Origin: Flavobacteriaceae bacterium
Lineage (GTDB): Bacteria > Bacteroidota > Bacteroidia > Flavobacteriales > Flavobacteriaceae
NCBI GenBank assembly: GCA_023264015.1
Contig: JALQTJ010000001.1
Coordinates: 62,001-126,000 of the forward strand
Direction of reading: 5' to 3'
DNA length: 64,000 nucleotides
The notes beneath the pieces are model-generated. The model searched no databases. It worked only from the letters and a program-made list of their open reading frames with translations, and was not told where the DNA came from. Made by a program: the position numbers and the translations under genes. The stretch's first letter is position 1; every line of letters starts with the position of its first letter. Of the stretch, positions 42,751 to 52,163 are shown in pieces.

Positions 42751-44262
42751 TTAAGACTCTATCCGTGCATAACTTTGAACAAGCTTAGTTCTCAGCTTAC
42801 GGACATAATCTTCTTCTAACCACTCTCTATAGTTTTTAGTCGTGTTCATAATACAATAGGTGTATTGTTTTACACGATTCTTTATATCCTCATCAAGCAA
42901 AATCATCAATTGACGTGCTTCTGTAATAGAGTTACTGTTTTCAATGCACATTTGAGCGTGCTGTTCGATACTTTCTTCAAGCACCTTCTTTGGACGCTCT
43001 CCCCTTGCAAACAATTCTTTATAGCGTTCTTTTACATCAAAGGTAACTGATGAAGACTTAGAAAACTTCGCCTTAATTTCAGCGGGGATTTCATATTCAA
43101 AATTGCGCTCAATCTCTTCATCACTCTTAATGCTTTCAAGATAAAAATCTGGAAAGTGAAAAATATCATTCCAGTCAATAGGGTCACTCCATGGACCAAA
43201 GCGCAATGTATTGTTTCCTAAATCAATAATAGAAAAGGTGTCTTTGTTTTTCAAAACTCTTGAGCCGCGACCAATCATCTGAAAATACAAGGTCAACGAA
43301 CGGGTGGCACGATTCAATATGACCGTCTCAACTGAGGGTTCATCAAAGCCAGTAGTAAGAATACTTACAGAGGTTAAAATGGCATCAGGCGTTTTCTTAA
43401 ACCAAGAGAGAATTTCTTGGCGTTCTTTAGAAGAATGCTTGTTGTCGAGGTGACGTATAGGAAGGCCTACACGTTTAAATGTCTCGTAGACCGCTACAGA
43501 AGCATTGATTCCGTTATTGAATATAAGCGTTTTACTTCCCTTGGCGTTTTCATTGTAGGCAGTGAGAAGCTTACCTAGCATTCCGTAGTTCGCATAAAAC
43601 GCGTCACTACTTTTAACCGTGTAATCTCCATTGATTCCGAGTTTTAATCCCTGTAGACTTAAATCGTAGCGATGTACCACCGCTTTTGCTAGAAAACCTT
43701 TATCGATAAGAGACTGAATAGATTCCCCTACTATTAATTTCTTGTAGAAATCTTTCATGGGAAGTTTAATATTCGAGCTCAATGGTGTCGCAGTAACCCC
43801 TAGAACATAGGGCTGCTCAAAGTATTTAAAAAGTTTTCGAAAGGAGTTGTAATGCGCCTCATCAATAATAACTAGTCCGATATTCTCGAGAATGATTTTT
43901 TCATCATTCAGTCGGTTATTCAAAGTCTCAACCATTGCCACATAACACATGTGAGGATCATTGGGTTCAATCTCTTTAACCGAAGAGTTTATCACTTTAT
44001 TAGTGACACCGAAATCGTTGAGCATTTTTGAGGTTTGAGCACTCAACTCTATTCGGTGCGTAAGCACTACTACCTTTTTATTTCGCTCTTGAATAAAGCG
44101 TTTAGCGATCTCACTAAAAACCACTGTTTTGCCTCCACCTGTGGGTAACTGATACAGCAAATTTGTACCCTCATCGACCGAATCAAGCGCATCAAAAATC
44201 CTCAAAAGGTCTTTCTTTTGATATGCATAAAGTTCTTTAGAATTGGATGGACTATTGGCCAT
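42751..44262 (-). CDS. SF2 DEAD/DEAH-box helicase, restriction-subunit-like
   Basis: A 503-residue SF2 helicase core: Q-like YAYQKKDLLRIFDAL, Walker A QLPTGGGKTVVF, motif II VIIDEAHYNSF, motif III GVTATPLSS, motif V TTGFDEPSVETVI and motif VI QMIGRGSRVL. A 120-residue helical C-terminal extension has no recognised domain. The arrangement is close to type III restriction/UvrB-like helicases, but no methylase is nearby. I placed the start at 44262 (MANSPSN), because longer frames run into the rpoD start and begin with poor sequence. It is divergent from the sigma factor gene. Cellular role unknown. Confidence 0.85.
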   Translation of the reverse strand: MANSPSNSKELYAYQKKDLLRIFDALDSVDEGTNLLYQLPTGGGKTVVFSEIAKRFIQERNKKVVVLTHRIELSAQTSKMLNDFGVTNKVINSSVKEIEPNDPHMCYVAMVETLNNRLNDEKIILENIGLVIIDEAHYNSFRKLFKYFEQPYVLGVTATPLSSNIKLPMKDFYKKLIVGESIQSLIDKGFLAKAVVHRYDLSLQGLKLGINGDYTVKSSDAFYANYGMLGKLLTAYNENAKGSKTLIFNNGINASVAVYETFKRVGLPIRHLDNKHSSKERQEILSWFKKTPDAILTSVSILTTGFDEPSVETVILNRATRSLTLYFQMIGRGSRVLKNKDTFSIIDLGNNTLRFGPWSDPIDWNDIFHFPDFYLESIKSDEEIERNFEYEIPAEIKAKFSKSSSVTFDVKERYKELFARGERPKKVLEESIEQHAQMCIENSNSITEARQLMILLDEDIKNRVKQYTYCIMNTTKNYREWLEEDYVRKLRTKLVQSYARIES

Positions 44263-44281
44263 TTTAAGAGGTCTAATTTTG

Positions 44282-44289
44282 CAAAAATA
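44282..44289 (-). promoter_or_regulatory. Candidate -7 box for the SF2 helicase gene
   Basis: TATTTTTG on the minus strand fits TAnnTTTG perfectly and ends 19 bases before the helicase ATG. No TTG is correctly spaced upstream. The rest of the 157-bp gap to rpoD holds TGACTTTG (44313-44320, plus) as a weak candidate for rpoD and no other structure I can support. Confidence 0.42.
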
Positions 44290-44419
44290 GCCATAAATAG
44301 ATGTATTACGAATGACTTTGTTCAAATTAATCGCTTGGTGATAACTTCTTGATAAACCAACCAAGGTTCTATTGATTGGGCCTATTAAGGGTTGTAATAT
44401 GTATTCAAATTTCAAGCCC

Positions 44420-45283
44420 ATGAGACAACTCAAAATCGTTAAGCAGGTCACGAATCGAGAATCTAAATCGCTGGATAAGTACCTTCAAGACATCAGTCGA
44501 ATCGATCTAATTACCGCAGAAGAGGAGGTTGAACTTGCGCAGAAAATCAAAAAGGGTGACCAGCGAGCACTTGAAATATTAGTAAATGCCAATCTGAGAT
44601 TTGTAGTCTCGGTTGCCAAACAATATCAAAATCAAGGTCTCACGCTTCCTGATCTTATTAATGAGGGTAATCTTGGCTTAGTAAAAGCCGCTCAGCGCTT
44701 TGATGAAACACGTGGATTTAAGTTTATCTCTTATGCTGTTTGGTGGATTCGCCAAAGTATACTTCAAGCCTTAGCGGAGCAGTCTCGCGTGGTACGCCTG
44801 CCCTTGAACAAGATTGGTTCAATCAATAAAATAAACAAGACCTTCTCTTATCTCGAACAAGCTCATGAACGTCCCCCATCGGCTGAAGAAATTGCGGAAG
44901 AGCTCGGATTGACAGTGACCGAAGTAAAACAATCCTTAAAGAATTCAGGGAGACACATATCAATGGACGCTCCATTTGAACAGGGAGAAGATTCTAACCT
45001 ATACGATGTGATGTCGTCAGACGTTTCACCCCTTCCCGACCATGATCTTATCAATGAATCATTGAGTACAGAGATTCACCGCGTCTTAGATACATTATCT
45101 GAAAGAGAGGCCGATGTACTGCGTTTGTACTACGGAATAGGTCAAAATGCTACAATGACCTTAGATGAAATTGGAAGTGCATTTGACTTAACTCGTGAGC
45201 GCGTAAGACAGATTAGAGAAAAGGCCATTCGTAAACTTCGAAAGTCTGCAAAAAACGATCTATTGCAATCCTATCTTGATTAA
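44420..45283 (+). CDS. rpoD: Primary sigma factor of RNA polymerase (Bacteroidota short type)
   Basis: A 287-residue sigma-70. Region 1.2 is [24 protein letters not shown], regions 2.1-2.4 run through [16 protein letters not shown] to [15 protein letters not shown], region 3 begins [14 protein letters not shown], and region 4.2 is [29 protein letters not shown]. There is no region 1.1, which is typical for the Bacteroidota housekeeping sigma that reads TTG/TAnnTTTG promoters, several of which I see in this window. The ATG at 44420 gives the family N terminus [15 protein letters not shown]; upstream in-frame starts were rejected. A small conserved gene follows after 35 bp. Confidence 0.95.
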   Translation: MRQLKIVKQVTNRESKSLDKYLQDISRIDLITAEEEVELAQKIKKGDQRALEILVNANLRFVVSVAKQYQNQGLTLPDLINEGNLGLVKAAQRFDETRGFKFISYAVWWIRQSILQALAEQSRVVRLPLNKIGSINKINKTFSYLEQAHERPPSAEEIAEELGLTVTEVKQSLKNSGRHISMDAPFEQGEDSNLYDVMSSDVSPLPDHDLINESLSTEIHRVLDTLSEREADVLRLYYGIGQNATMTLDEIGSAFDLTRERVRQIREKAIRKLRKSAKNDLLQSYLD

Positions 45284-45318
45284 GAGAAACCTCCTCTTCG
45301 TTTAAAAACTACCCAATC

Positions 45319-45735
45319 ATGTCAACACGTTCTGAAAAGATTCTTCAGCAGCGGCCCCAGATTCCAACCTCTAAGATTCATGATAATATGAGCAGGGGTG
45401 AATATTTTCAGAACGCTACGTTGAGGCCTATTCTGAAACTTCAAAATGAATTGTTCATTTCAGCGTTCAAGAATTACATAAAGAAACACAAAAATGTTTT
45501 TCACGAGTTGAGCCTTCCCAAGAAGCTAGAATATATTGAGAATAGCATTCAACGGGATCAAAAATTCAGGAATAAGTTAAAAGGAATGATTATAGGCCAA
45601 TTTACGGTAGAAGAATTTGAGTCGTATAGCGAAGACTCTTCTTCATTGAACAAACGCATGATGAATTTGCTCATTGAACGATTGAAAGATCAAATACAAC
45701 TAATCGACAGTAATTCTCAAGTCTTATCAGCCTAA
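45319..45735 (+). CDS. Conserved small protein downstream of rpoD (unknown function)
   Basis: A 138-residue, mostly helical protein. A variable N terminus precedes the block FQNATLRPILKLQNELFISAF, then PKKLEYIENSIQRDQKFRNKLKGMI, IGQFTVEEFESY and a C-terminal NKRMMNLLIERLKDQIQL. I recall proteins like this being labelled glyoxalase in Flavobacteriia, but none of the metal-binding pattern of glyoxalases is visible. It has no signal peptide or membrane segment. The 35-bp gap to rpoD with no promoter suggests co-transcription, so an accessory role in transcription is a fair guess, without direct support. Confidence 0.75.
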   Translation: MSTRSEKILQQRPQIPTSKIHDNMSRGEYFQNATLRPILKLQNELFISAFKNYIKKHKNVFHELSLPKKLEYIENSIQRDQKFRNKLKGMIIGQFTVEEFESYSEDSSSLNKRMMNLLIERLKDQIQLIDSNSQVLSA

Positions 45736-45740
45736 GCCTC

Positions 45741-47180
45741 TTATTCTAAACCAGAAAAATAACTGTTGTAAAGGTCGTTAAACGACGTTTTGTCGTCTAA
45801 ACGGCTACTATTGAGTTTGTCTTTAGCAACGAGTCCCCAAAGAATGATTTCTTTAAAAAAATAGCGCTCTTCTTCACGGCAATCAGGATAATGATTTCTA
45901 AGCAACTCATCCAAGGGTTGGATGCGATCAAGTTCGCTCTTGTAAAAATCATCCGGAGCATCGTCTAACAATTCAATGGGGTCATTTTCAAAAAACCAAG
46001 TGTAGAGTCCGTCATAAGGAGTGGCTACTCCCTTTTTCTCTAATTTGTCAATCTTCGGAAAATGTTGTTCAAAAAGATGAAGTACAGCTTTCTTTATAAG
46101 CTCTTGTGCCACAAAATCTGCTCCCTCTTGTTCGCCTTCATAGACCAACTCAACTTTTCCGGTAATAGCTGAACTGCTGTTCATAATATCTAGGACTCTA
46201 AGACTTGACTCAGACTCATTATTCTGAAGCATTCTCAACTCTGCCCCACTAATTGCATTCTCAAAGGCACTAATACTTAGTCGAGCCGAAACGCCACTCT
46301 TTGCATCTACGTATTCACTCTTTCGTGCTTCAAAGCCAATACTTTCAATTAAGTCACGCGCCGCTTCACTAATGTGAAGTCCTTCAATAGCAGGTTTGGC
46401 CTCCTGGCGTGTTATTTCTTTAGCGATTTCAATCGATTTCGGATAGTGCGTGAGTATTTGCGATCCAATTCTGTCCTTTAGCGGTGTTACAATACTACCT
46501 CTGTTGGTGTAGTCTTCTGGATTAGCTGTAAAGACAAAAGAAACGTCAAGTGGCATTTTTAATTTGAATCCTCTTATTTGAACTTCTCCTTCTTGCAGTA
46601 TAGAAAAGAGTCCTACTTGAATTCTTGCTTGTAAATCTGGCAATTCATTAATTACAAAGAGGCATCGATTGGCCCTAGGAACCATTCCGTAGTGTATCAC
46701 CTCTTCATCTGCGTAAGAAAGTTTAAGGTTTGCAGCCTTAATAGGATCGATGTCTCCGATTAGATCGGCGACACTCACATCAGGCGTAGCGAGTTTTTCA
46801 TAAAAGCGCTCTGATCGATGAAGCCATTCAATAGGTGTATCATCTCCTTTATCTCGAATAAGTTCTACGGCATATTTAGAGATTGGCTTTAAAGGATCGT
46901 CATTAATTGGCGAGCCCTTTATCACAGGAATCTCTTCATCAAGCAATTCAGTCATCAACCGTGCGATCCTTGTTTTTGCCTGGCCTCGTAAGCCTAGAAG
47001 ATTAATATTGTGCTTTGATAAAATGGCCCTTTTTAATTGAGGAATGACAGAGTGTTCATAACCAATAATACCTTCAAACAGTGGCTTATCGTTCTGGATC
47101 CGATAAATCAAGTTCTTTCTCAACTCATCCTTAATGGATTGATATTCATATCCGGCACTTTTCAAAGCACCTAAGGTCAT
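45741..47180 (-). CDS. Mg-chelatase-I-like (MoxR/ChlI-type) AAA+ ATPase
   Basis: A 479-residue AAA+ ATPase. The N-terminal LFEGIIGYEHSVIPQLKRAIL leads to a Walker A reading LGLRGQAKTRI, where Ala replaces the usual second Gly. A chelatase-type insert follows, with Walker B LFVINELPDL, the block SILQEGEVQIRGFK and the sensor FVFTANPEDYTNRG. It lies upstream of nothing on the same strand but directly downstream (17 bp) of a VWA-domain gene, the same pairing as ChlI with ChlD and MoxR with VWA proteins. No porphyrin or cobalamin genes are near, so a chaperone-like role in assembling an unknown target is more likely than metal insertion. Confidence 0.82.
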   Translation of the reverse strand: MTLGALKSAGYEYQSIKDELRKNLIYRIQNDKPLFEGIIGYEHSVIPQLKRAILSKHNINLLGLRGQAKTRIARLMTELLDEEIPVIKGSPINDDPLKPISKYAVELIRDKGDDTPIEWLHRSERFYEKLATPDVSVADLIGDIDPIKAANLKLSYADEEVIHYGMVPRANRCLFVINELPDLQARIQVGLFSILQEGEVQIRGFKLKMPLDVSFVFTANPEDYTNRGSIVTPLKDRIGSQILTHYPKSIEIAKEITRQEAKPAIEGLHISEAARDLIESIGFEARKSEYVDAKSGVSARLSISAFENAISGAELRMLQNNESESSLRVLDIMNSSSAITGKVELVYEGEQEGADFVAQELIKKAVLHLFEQHFPKIDKLEKKGVATPYDGLYTWFFENDPIELLDDAPDDFYKSELDRIQPLDELLRNHYPDCREEERYFFKEIILWGLVAKDKLNSSRLDDKTSFNDLYNSYFSGLE

Positions 47181-47197
47181 TGGCTTTTTCCATAGTT

Positions 47198-48343
47198 TTA
47201 TTTTATCCTTCTTTTTCGATTAGCATTGTAGTCTTCAAAAATCATTTCACCCAAGTGATCGAGACCTGTGTAAAAAGCCTTTCCCTTATTGGCTTCAGTA
47301 AAACTTCGCACAAACTCCATGAGGTAAGGATCTTGTGCGATCATGAAGGTGGTAACCTGAATGTTATTTTTTGCTGCATTTCTTGCTCGATTGTAGCATT
47401 GGGCAACAATTTCAGGGTCTAAACCAGCACTATTTTTATAATAAGAACCATCCGGAAGATGTAAACAGCTTGGCTTGCCATCCGTAATCATAAAGATTTG
47501 TTTATTGGCGTGTTTTTTGCGAGCAAGGATCTTCATTGCTAAATCTAATCCTGCGACCGTATTGGTGTGATACGGACCGACATTAAGATATGGAAGCTCA
47601 GCAATTTTAATAGGCCAAGCATCATTTCCAAATACAATGATGTCTAGCGTGTCTTTGGGATAGCGTGTGGTGATCATTTCGGCCAAAGCCATGGCTACTT
47701 TCTTTGCAGGAGTGATTCGATCCTCGCCATAGAGTATCATACTGTGACTGATATCAATCATCAGAACTGTGCTCATTTGACTCTTGTGTTCAGTCTCCTT
47801 AATCACCAAATCATCTTCTTGCATATTACTCAAGTCGAGACCGTGATTTCGCATCGCGTTTTGAACAGAGGCTTGCATATCTATATGCTCGATACTATCA
47901 CCGAACCTGAATTCACGAACATCTCCGGAGTATTGATCCCCCTGTCCAGTAGCCGATGTCTTGTGATTGCCTGCACTCTTCCGCTTGAGGTTACCAAAAA
48001 GCTGCTCTAAGGCTCTCTTTCGAAGTTCTCTTTCTAGTTTTGCGGTCATTTTTAGGGCTCGTTTTTGAGCCTCATCGGCTTCCTTCGAAGGTTCTCCACT
48101 AGAAGGTACCATCTCTTCTCTCAAATACCCTTTTTCTAAGAGATCTTCAAGAAAATCATCAATAGTATAGTTTTCGTCTGTCAGTTCGTATTCGCGATCC
48201 AATTGTCGAAGCCAATCTATGGCCTCGTCAACATCTCCTGAAGTATGGGTGATAAGCTCTTGAAAGATATCGTACAGACGTTCAAAGGGAGTCTTGTTTC
48301 GTTCATTTCCAAGTGTAAAACGGTACCCAGCGTTCAAATTCAT
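47198..48343 (-). CDS. VWA-domain protein partnered with the AAA+ ATPase
   Basis: A 381-residue protein with a charged helical N-terminal half (1-180) and a C-terminal von Willebrand A domain. The metal-ion-dependent adhesion site is complete at its first element, Asp197-x-Ser199-x-Ser201 in MIDISHSM, followed by TNTVAGLDLAM and FMITDGKPSC. No signal peptide. The ATPase gene follows 17 bp downstream, so the pair is co-expressed and, by analogy with ChlI/ChlD and MoxR/VWA systems, the VWA protein probably presents a client to the ATPase. TATCTTTA at 48352-48359 is a one-mismatch -7 box. Confidence 0.82.
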   Translation of the reverse strand: MNLNAGYRFTLGNERNKTPFERLYDIFQELITHTSGDVDEAIDWLRQLDREYELTDENYTIDDFLEDLLEKGYLREEMVPSSGEPSKEADEAQKRALKMTAKLERELRKRALEQLFGNLKRKSAGNHKTSATGQGDQYSGDVREFRFGDSIEHIDMQASVQNAMRNHGLDLSNMQEDDLVIKETEHKSQMSTVLMIDISHSMILYGEDRITPAKKVAMALAEMITTRYPKDTLDIIVFGNDAWPIKIAELPYLNVGPYHTNTVAGLDLAMKILARKKHANKQIFMITDGKPSCLHLPDGSYYKNSAGLDPEIVAQCYNRARNAAKNNIQVTTFMIAQDPYLMEFVRSFTEANKGKAFYTGLDHLGEMIFEDYNANRKRRIK

Positions 48344-48375
48344 AGCACCATTAAAGATACAATAATAGACGTCTT

Positions 48376-48969
48376 TTATTGATGACGTCCTTCGAGGATT
48401 TTCACCACATCTTTTAGAGTGAATCCTTTTTGCTCTAACAAAATCATATAATGAAACAGTAGATCAGCAGCTTCGTTTAAAAACAACTCGTCGTTACTGT
48501 CCTTCGCCTCAATAACCACTTCTACAGCCTCCTCTCCGACTTTTTGAGCAATTTTGTTCGCGCCCTTGGCAAAGAGCGAACTGACATAACTTTTTGCGTC
48601 GGGGTGTTGATGGCGCTGTTGAATGACGCTCGTAAGGGTATTCAAAAATTGAAGCCCCGTCGAATTTTCGTCCTTAAAGCAAGTAGCGCTTCCTGTGTGG
48701 CATACCGGCCCATTGGGATGAGCTTGAATCAAGATACTATCCGCATCGCAATCGATTTCATGTGACACATAATCAAGGGTATTGTCACTCGTCTCACCCT
48801 TCATCCAAAGGCGTTGTTTAGAACGAGAGTAAAACCACACCTTATTCGAATCAATGGTTTTTTTAAAGGCCTCTTCATTCATATACCCTTGCATTAAGAC
48901 TGTACGTGTTGTAGCATCTTGGATTATTGCAGGAATCAAGGTATTCTTAATAAAATCAGGCGTTTTCAT
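48376..48969 (-). CDS. hisIE: Bifunctional phosphoribosyl-AMP cyclohydrolase / phosphoribosyl-ATP pyrophosphatase
   Basis: Steps two and three of histidine synthesis in one 197-residue chain. HisI occupies about 1-110 with [13 protein letters not shown] and the metal/zinc block [20 protein letters not shown]. HisE occupies about 115-197 with [17 protein letters not shown] and [10 protein letters not shown], the acidic helices that bind magnesium. Its ATG overlaps the hisF stop by four bases. It is the last gene of the his operon. A weak hairpin (GACGTC at 48368-48373 and 48384-48389) lies at its stop codon but lacks a U-tract. Confidence 0.95.
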   Translation of the reverse strand: MKTPDFIKNTLIPAIIQDATTRTVLMQGYMNEEAFKKTIDSNKVWFYSRSKQRLWMKGETSDNTLDYVSHEIDCDADSILIQAHPNGPVCHTGSATCFKDENSTGLQFLNTLTSVIQQRHQHPDAKSYVSSLFAKGANKIAQKVGEEAVEVVIEAKDSNDELFLNEAADLLFHYMILLEQKGFTLKDVVKILEGRHQ

Positions 48970-49721
48970 AGGCGCACGGGTATATGGGCAGAAGCCAATT
49001 CTTGTTTTAATGGTTTAATCTCTATTTCTTCAAAATGGAAAACACTTGCCGCTAGTGCGGCATCCGCTTTTCCTTTTGAAAATACATCTATAAAATCTTG
49101 GATAGTCCCGGCACCTCCAGAGGCAATAATTGGGATACTTAGGCTTTGCGATAGCTCAGAAAGAATAGTGTTGGCAAATCCTGCTTTAGTACCGTCGTGA
49201 TCCATTGAAGTAAACAAGATCTCTCCAGCACCGCGTTCCTCACATTCTTTAGCCCAAGTCAAAAGTTTAAGCTTGGTTTTCTTTTTACCTCCTGTGGTAT
49301 ACACCCACCAATCTCCTTGTTCAAATTTGGCGTCAATGGCTACCACAAGGCATTGAGAACCATAAACCTTAGAGATTTGACTTACTAAATCTGGATTCAT
49401 AACGGCAGAAGAGTTAATGGAAACCTTATCAACTCCTTGGTGCAAAAGGCGTCCGACCTTTTCGACGGATTTAATGCCGCCCCCAACGGTAAAAGGAATA
49501 GAGAGTGTTTTAGCTACCTCATAAACCAGTGGTTCAAATGCATCTCGCTGTTCTTCAGTTGCCGAAATATCCAAGAATACGAGTTCATCCGCTCCTTTGT
49601 CACTATACATAGAAGCTAAAACCACAGGATCTCCCGCGTCTTTCAGTCCTACGAAATTAACGCCTTTCACTGTTCTGCCAGCTAGTATATCTAAACAGGG
49701 TATTATGCGTTTAGCTATCAT
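48966..49721 (-). CDS. hisF: Imidazole glycerol phosphate synthase cyclase subunit
   Basis: HisF uses ammonia delivered by HisH to convert PRFAR into imidazole glycerol phosphate and AICAR. The 251-residue TIM barrel carries [17 protein letters not shown] with the catalytic Asp, [14 protein letters not shown], the second catalytic Asp in VVAIDAKF, and phosphate-binding [11 protein letters not shown] and ASGGAG loops. It lies one base after hisA and overlaps hisIE by four bases, so translation is likely coupled along the operon. Confidence 0.97.
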   Translation of the reverse strand: MIAKRIIPCLDILAGRTVKGVNFVGLKDAGDPVVLASMYSDKGADELVFLDISATEEQRDAFEPLVYEVAKTLSIPFTVGGGIKSVEKVGRLLHQGVDKVSINSSAVMNPDLVSQISKVYGSQCLVVAIDAKFEQGDWWVYTTGGKKKTKLKLLTWAKECEERGAGEILFTSMDHDGTKAGFANTILSELSQSLSIPIIASGGAGTIQDFIDVFSKGKADAALAASVFHFEEIEIKPLKQELASAHIPVRL

Positions 49722-49722
49722 C

Positions 49723-50451
49723 CTATGCGTTATAATTTTTTATTTCTTCTAACTTCAGGGTTTCTTCATAAATGGCTTTCCCTACAATAGCACCATAGCA
49801 GCCGATTTGATTCAACGTTTCAATATCCTTCATCGATCGAACACCCCCACTCGCGATGAGATTCCAAGGTTGCTCTATCGCTTGAAGTAGCGATTTGTAC
49901 AATGAAATTGAAGGGCCCTGTAACATACCATCCTTTGCAATATCGGTAGCAATTACAGTTTGGATTCCTTTTTGAATATAATCGCGAATAAAGGGCTCAA
50001 CACTCAACTCAGAAGCCTCTTGCCAACCTGAAACAGCAATTTTCTCATGATGAGAGTCGGCTCCCAAAATAATGCGCTTTGAAGAATACTCCTGAATCCA
50101 TTGCTCGAATAATCCTGGGTTTTTCACCGCAATACTACCTCCTGTAACTTGATGAGCACCGCTTTCAAATGCAATTTTTAGGTCTTCGCTACTTTGAACT
50201 CCACCTCCAAAATCTATGTGTAAACTGGTTTTTGATGCGAGTTGCTCTAAAATCTTGTAGTTCACTATATGCTTTTCTCTTGCTCCGTCTAGATCCACAA
50301 CATGTAAGTGTGTCACGCCAAGGTCTTCAAAACGCATAGCTACATCTACGGGATTGTTGTCGTATACTTTTGCAGAGCTGTAATCGCCCTTAGTCAATCG
50401 CACGCATTTACCCTCAATCAAATCAATCGCCGGTATAATTACAGTCTTCAT
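49723..50451 (-). CDS. hisA: ProFAR isomerase
   Basis: HisA opens the ribose ring of ProFAR to give PRFAR, an Amadori rearrangement. The 242-residue TIM barrel is homologous to HisF, with [14 protein letters not shown] (catalytic Asp8-type residue), [22 protein letters not shown] and the second catalytic Asp in [12 protein letters not shown], then ASGGVRS. The ATG overlaps the hisH stop by four bases; hisF follows after one base. Nothing unusual is seen. Confidence 0.97.
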   Translation of the reverse strand: MKTVIIPAIDLIEGKCVRLTKGDYSSAKVYDNNPVDVAMRFEDLGVTHLHVVDLDGAREKHIVNYKILEQLASKTSLHIDFGGGVQSSEDLKIAFESGAHQVTGGSIAVKNPGLFEQWIQEYSSKRIILGADSHHEKIAVSGWQEASELSVEPFIRDYIQKGIQTVIATDIAKDGMLQGPSISLYKSLLQAIEQPWNLIASGGVRSMKDIETLNQIGCYGAIVGKAIYEETLKLEEIKNYNA

Positions 50452-51035
50452 AGGTTTAAAAAATTCTTCAAAATTCGCTCTCCGACCTCTCCGCTTCGTT
50501 CAGGGTGGAATTGAACGGCAAAAAAATTGTCATTTTGTAAGGCAGCACTGTAGGGCTGTCCATAGTTTGCAACGGCAATCGTTTGCGCTGAAAGAGGAGC
50601 GTAAAAACTGTGGACAAAGTAGACATGATTCCGAGCCTCTAGTCCAGCAAACAAAGGAGATTTAAGGTCCTCTAATCTATTCCATCCTACGCAAGGCACT
50701 TTTAATCCGCTCTCAAATCGTTTAATCTCCAGATCGAATAATCCTAAACCTTTGGTATCTCCTTCTTCTGAAGATGTGCACATCAATTGCATTCCTAAAC
50801 AGATCCCTAACACAGGCTGGGTCAATTGTTTTAATACGTGGTCTAGACCCGATGCGCTGAGTTGCTTTGCCGCGACTTCAGCGTGTCCAACGCCCGGAAA
50901 TATAACGTGTTTGGCATTTTCAATGGTAGTAACGTCTGAGGTTAAAACTCCTTCCCAACCCAATCGATTCAAGGCAAATCGAATGCTCTGCACGTTTCCC
51001 ACCCCGTAGTCGACTATGACAACTTCATTTTTCAT
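50448..51035 (-). CDS. hisH: Imidazole glycerol phosphate synthase glutaminase subunit
   Basis: HisH hydrolyses glutamine and channels ammonia to HisF. The 195-residue class I amidotransferase has the nucleophile elbow GICLGMQLMC, the oxyanion strand FPGVGHAEVA, and the catalytic His-Glu pair in VQFHPERSGE. VDYGVGNVQSI is the usual N terminus. It overlaps both neighbours by four bases (hisB upstream, hisA downstream). One family-typical difference is the short loop after the elbow; no key residue is missing. Confidence 0.96.
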   Translation of the reverse strand: MKNEVVIVDYGVGNVQSIRFALNRLGWEGVLTSDVTTIENAKHVIFPGVGHAEVAAKQLSASGLDHVLKQLTQPVLGICLGMQLMCTSSEEGDTKGLGLFDLEIKRFESGLKVPCVGWNRLEDLKSPLFAGLEARNHVYFVHSFYAPLSAQTIAVANYGQPYSAALQNDNFFAVQFHPERSGEVGERILKNFLNL

Positions 51036-52162
51036 AACAATCCCTTTGTGCTCGGCAACTGCATATGTGCTACATCCTTACGAATGGCCATCTTTATGGC
51101 CTTTGCAAAGGCCTTGAAAATGGCTTCTATTTTATGGTGTTCATTAATACCACTGGCCTTAATATTCAGGTTTGCCCCTGAAGCATCTGCAAATGACTTG
51201 AAAAAGTGAAAGAACATTTCTGTGGGTAGTTCACCAATTTTCTCTCTTTGAAATTTGGCATCCCACATTAGCCATGGCCTTCCACCGAAGTCTAGTGCCA
51301 CTTGAGCGAGGCAATCATCCATCGGAAGGGTATACCCATAACGTTCAATTCCTGCCTTATTTCCCAAAGCCTTTTTAAAGGCCTCTCCTAAGGCGATCGC
51401 GGTATCTTCTACGGTATGGTGCTCATCGATATGCAAATCACCTTGACAGCTTAAGGTTAATGCTATTTGAGCATGCTTTGCCAATTGCTCAAGCATGTGA
51501 TCAAAAAACCCGATTCCTGTGTTAATACGTGCCGGATCATTACTGTCGAGATCCAAAGCGATTTCAATTTTTGTCTCGTTCGTGTTACGCTTGTGAATAA
51601 CCTTACGGCTAAGACGCGCTAATTCAAGATAAATAGTTCCCCAATCATCCGCCTTTTTTAAGATGATATCTTCTAACCTTTTCGGACTCGCCTTGACCTC
51701 TTGGTCTCCTAGTGTATTTAAGTTGATCGTTAGTGCACGAATTCCAAGGTTGTAGGCCAATTCAACATCAGTGAGCCTATCACCGACCACAAAACTGTTT
51801 TCTAGATCAAAACCTTGCATTAAATAGCCGTCTAATAACTTCGTAGACGGTTTACGCGTATCTGAAGGATTTTTAGCAAAGCTCCTATCGATGAATACAT
51901 TCTCAAAATGCACTCCTTCACTTTCCAACATCCGTAGCATTGCATTATGTGTTGGCCAAAAATCTTCCTCAGGAAAACTTGAAGTACCCAATCCATCTTG
52001 ATTTGTGATCATCACAAGGGTGTACCCAAGCTGATGTTGAATTTTATTCAAATTCGAGACTACTCCCTGTAAAAACTCCAGCTTATCAATATGATCTACC
52101 TGATAGTCTTTTGGCTCTTTAATTAAAGTGCCATCACGATCAACAAAAAGTATCTTTTTCAT
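51032..52162 (-). CDS. hisB: Bifunctional histidinol-phosphatase / imidazoleglycerol-phosphate dehydratase
   Basis: A 376-residue enzyme catalysing the dehydration of imidazole glycerol phosphate and the dephosphorylation of histidinol phosphate. Residues 1-165 are an HAD phosphatase with FVDRDGTLI, MITNQDGLG and VVGDRLTDVELA. Residues about 185-376 are IGP dehydratase with IDEHHTVEDTAIALGEAF and INEHHKIEAIFKAF supplying the manganese ligands. The cysteine zinc loop of E. coli HisB-N is absent (FIDRSFAKNPSDTRKP), as is common in Bacteroidota. It starts one base after hisDC. Confidence 0.95.
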   Translation of the reverse strand: MKKILFVDRDGTLIKEPKDYQVDHIDKLEFLQGVVSNLNKIQHQLGYTLVMITNQDGLGTSSFPEEDFWPTHNAMLRMLESEGVHFENVFIDRSFAKNPSDTRKPSTKLLDGYLMQGFDLENSFVVGDRLTDVELAYNLGIRALTINLNTLGDQEVKASPKRLEDIILKKADDWGTIYLELARLSRKVIHKRNTNETKIEIALDLDSNDPARINTGIGFFDHMLEQLAKHAQIALTLSCQGDLHIDEHHTVEDTAIALGEAFKKALGNKAGIERYGYTLPMDDCLAQVALDFGGRPWLMWDAKFQREKIGELPTEMFFHFFKSFADASGANLNIKASGINEHHKIEAIFKAFAKAIKMAIRKDVAHMQLPSTKGLL

Positions 52163-52163
52163 A

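Noticed and set aside
44274..44281. TAATTTTG as rpoD promoter
   Set aside because: A perfect -7 match but about 140 bases from the rpoD ATG and inside the leader of the divergent helicase gene; no spaced -33.
44263..44451. Upstream extension of the SF2 helicase into the rpoD start region
   Set aside because: The added 63 residues look non-coding and would overlap the sigma factor gene; a -7 box sits just before the ATG at 44262.
45319..45735. Glyoxalase function for the small gene after rpoD
   Set aside because: No His/Glu metal-binding pattern or beta-alpha-beta repeat of the glyoxalase fold; the protein is helical.
48368..48389. Hairpin GACGTC...GACGTC as his operon terminator
   Set aside because: Stem of six bases, no U-tract, and it includes the hisIE stop; evidence too weak.
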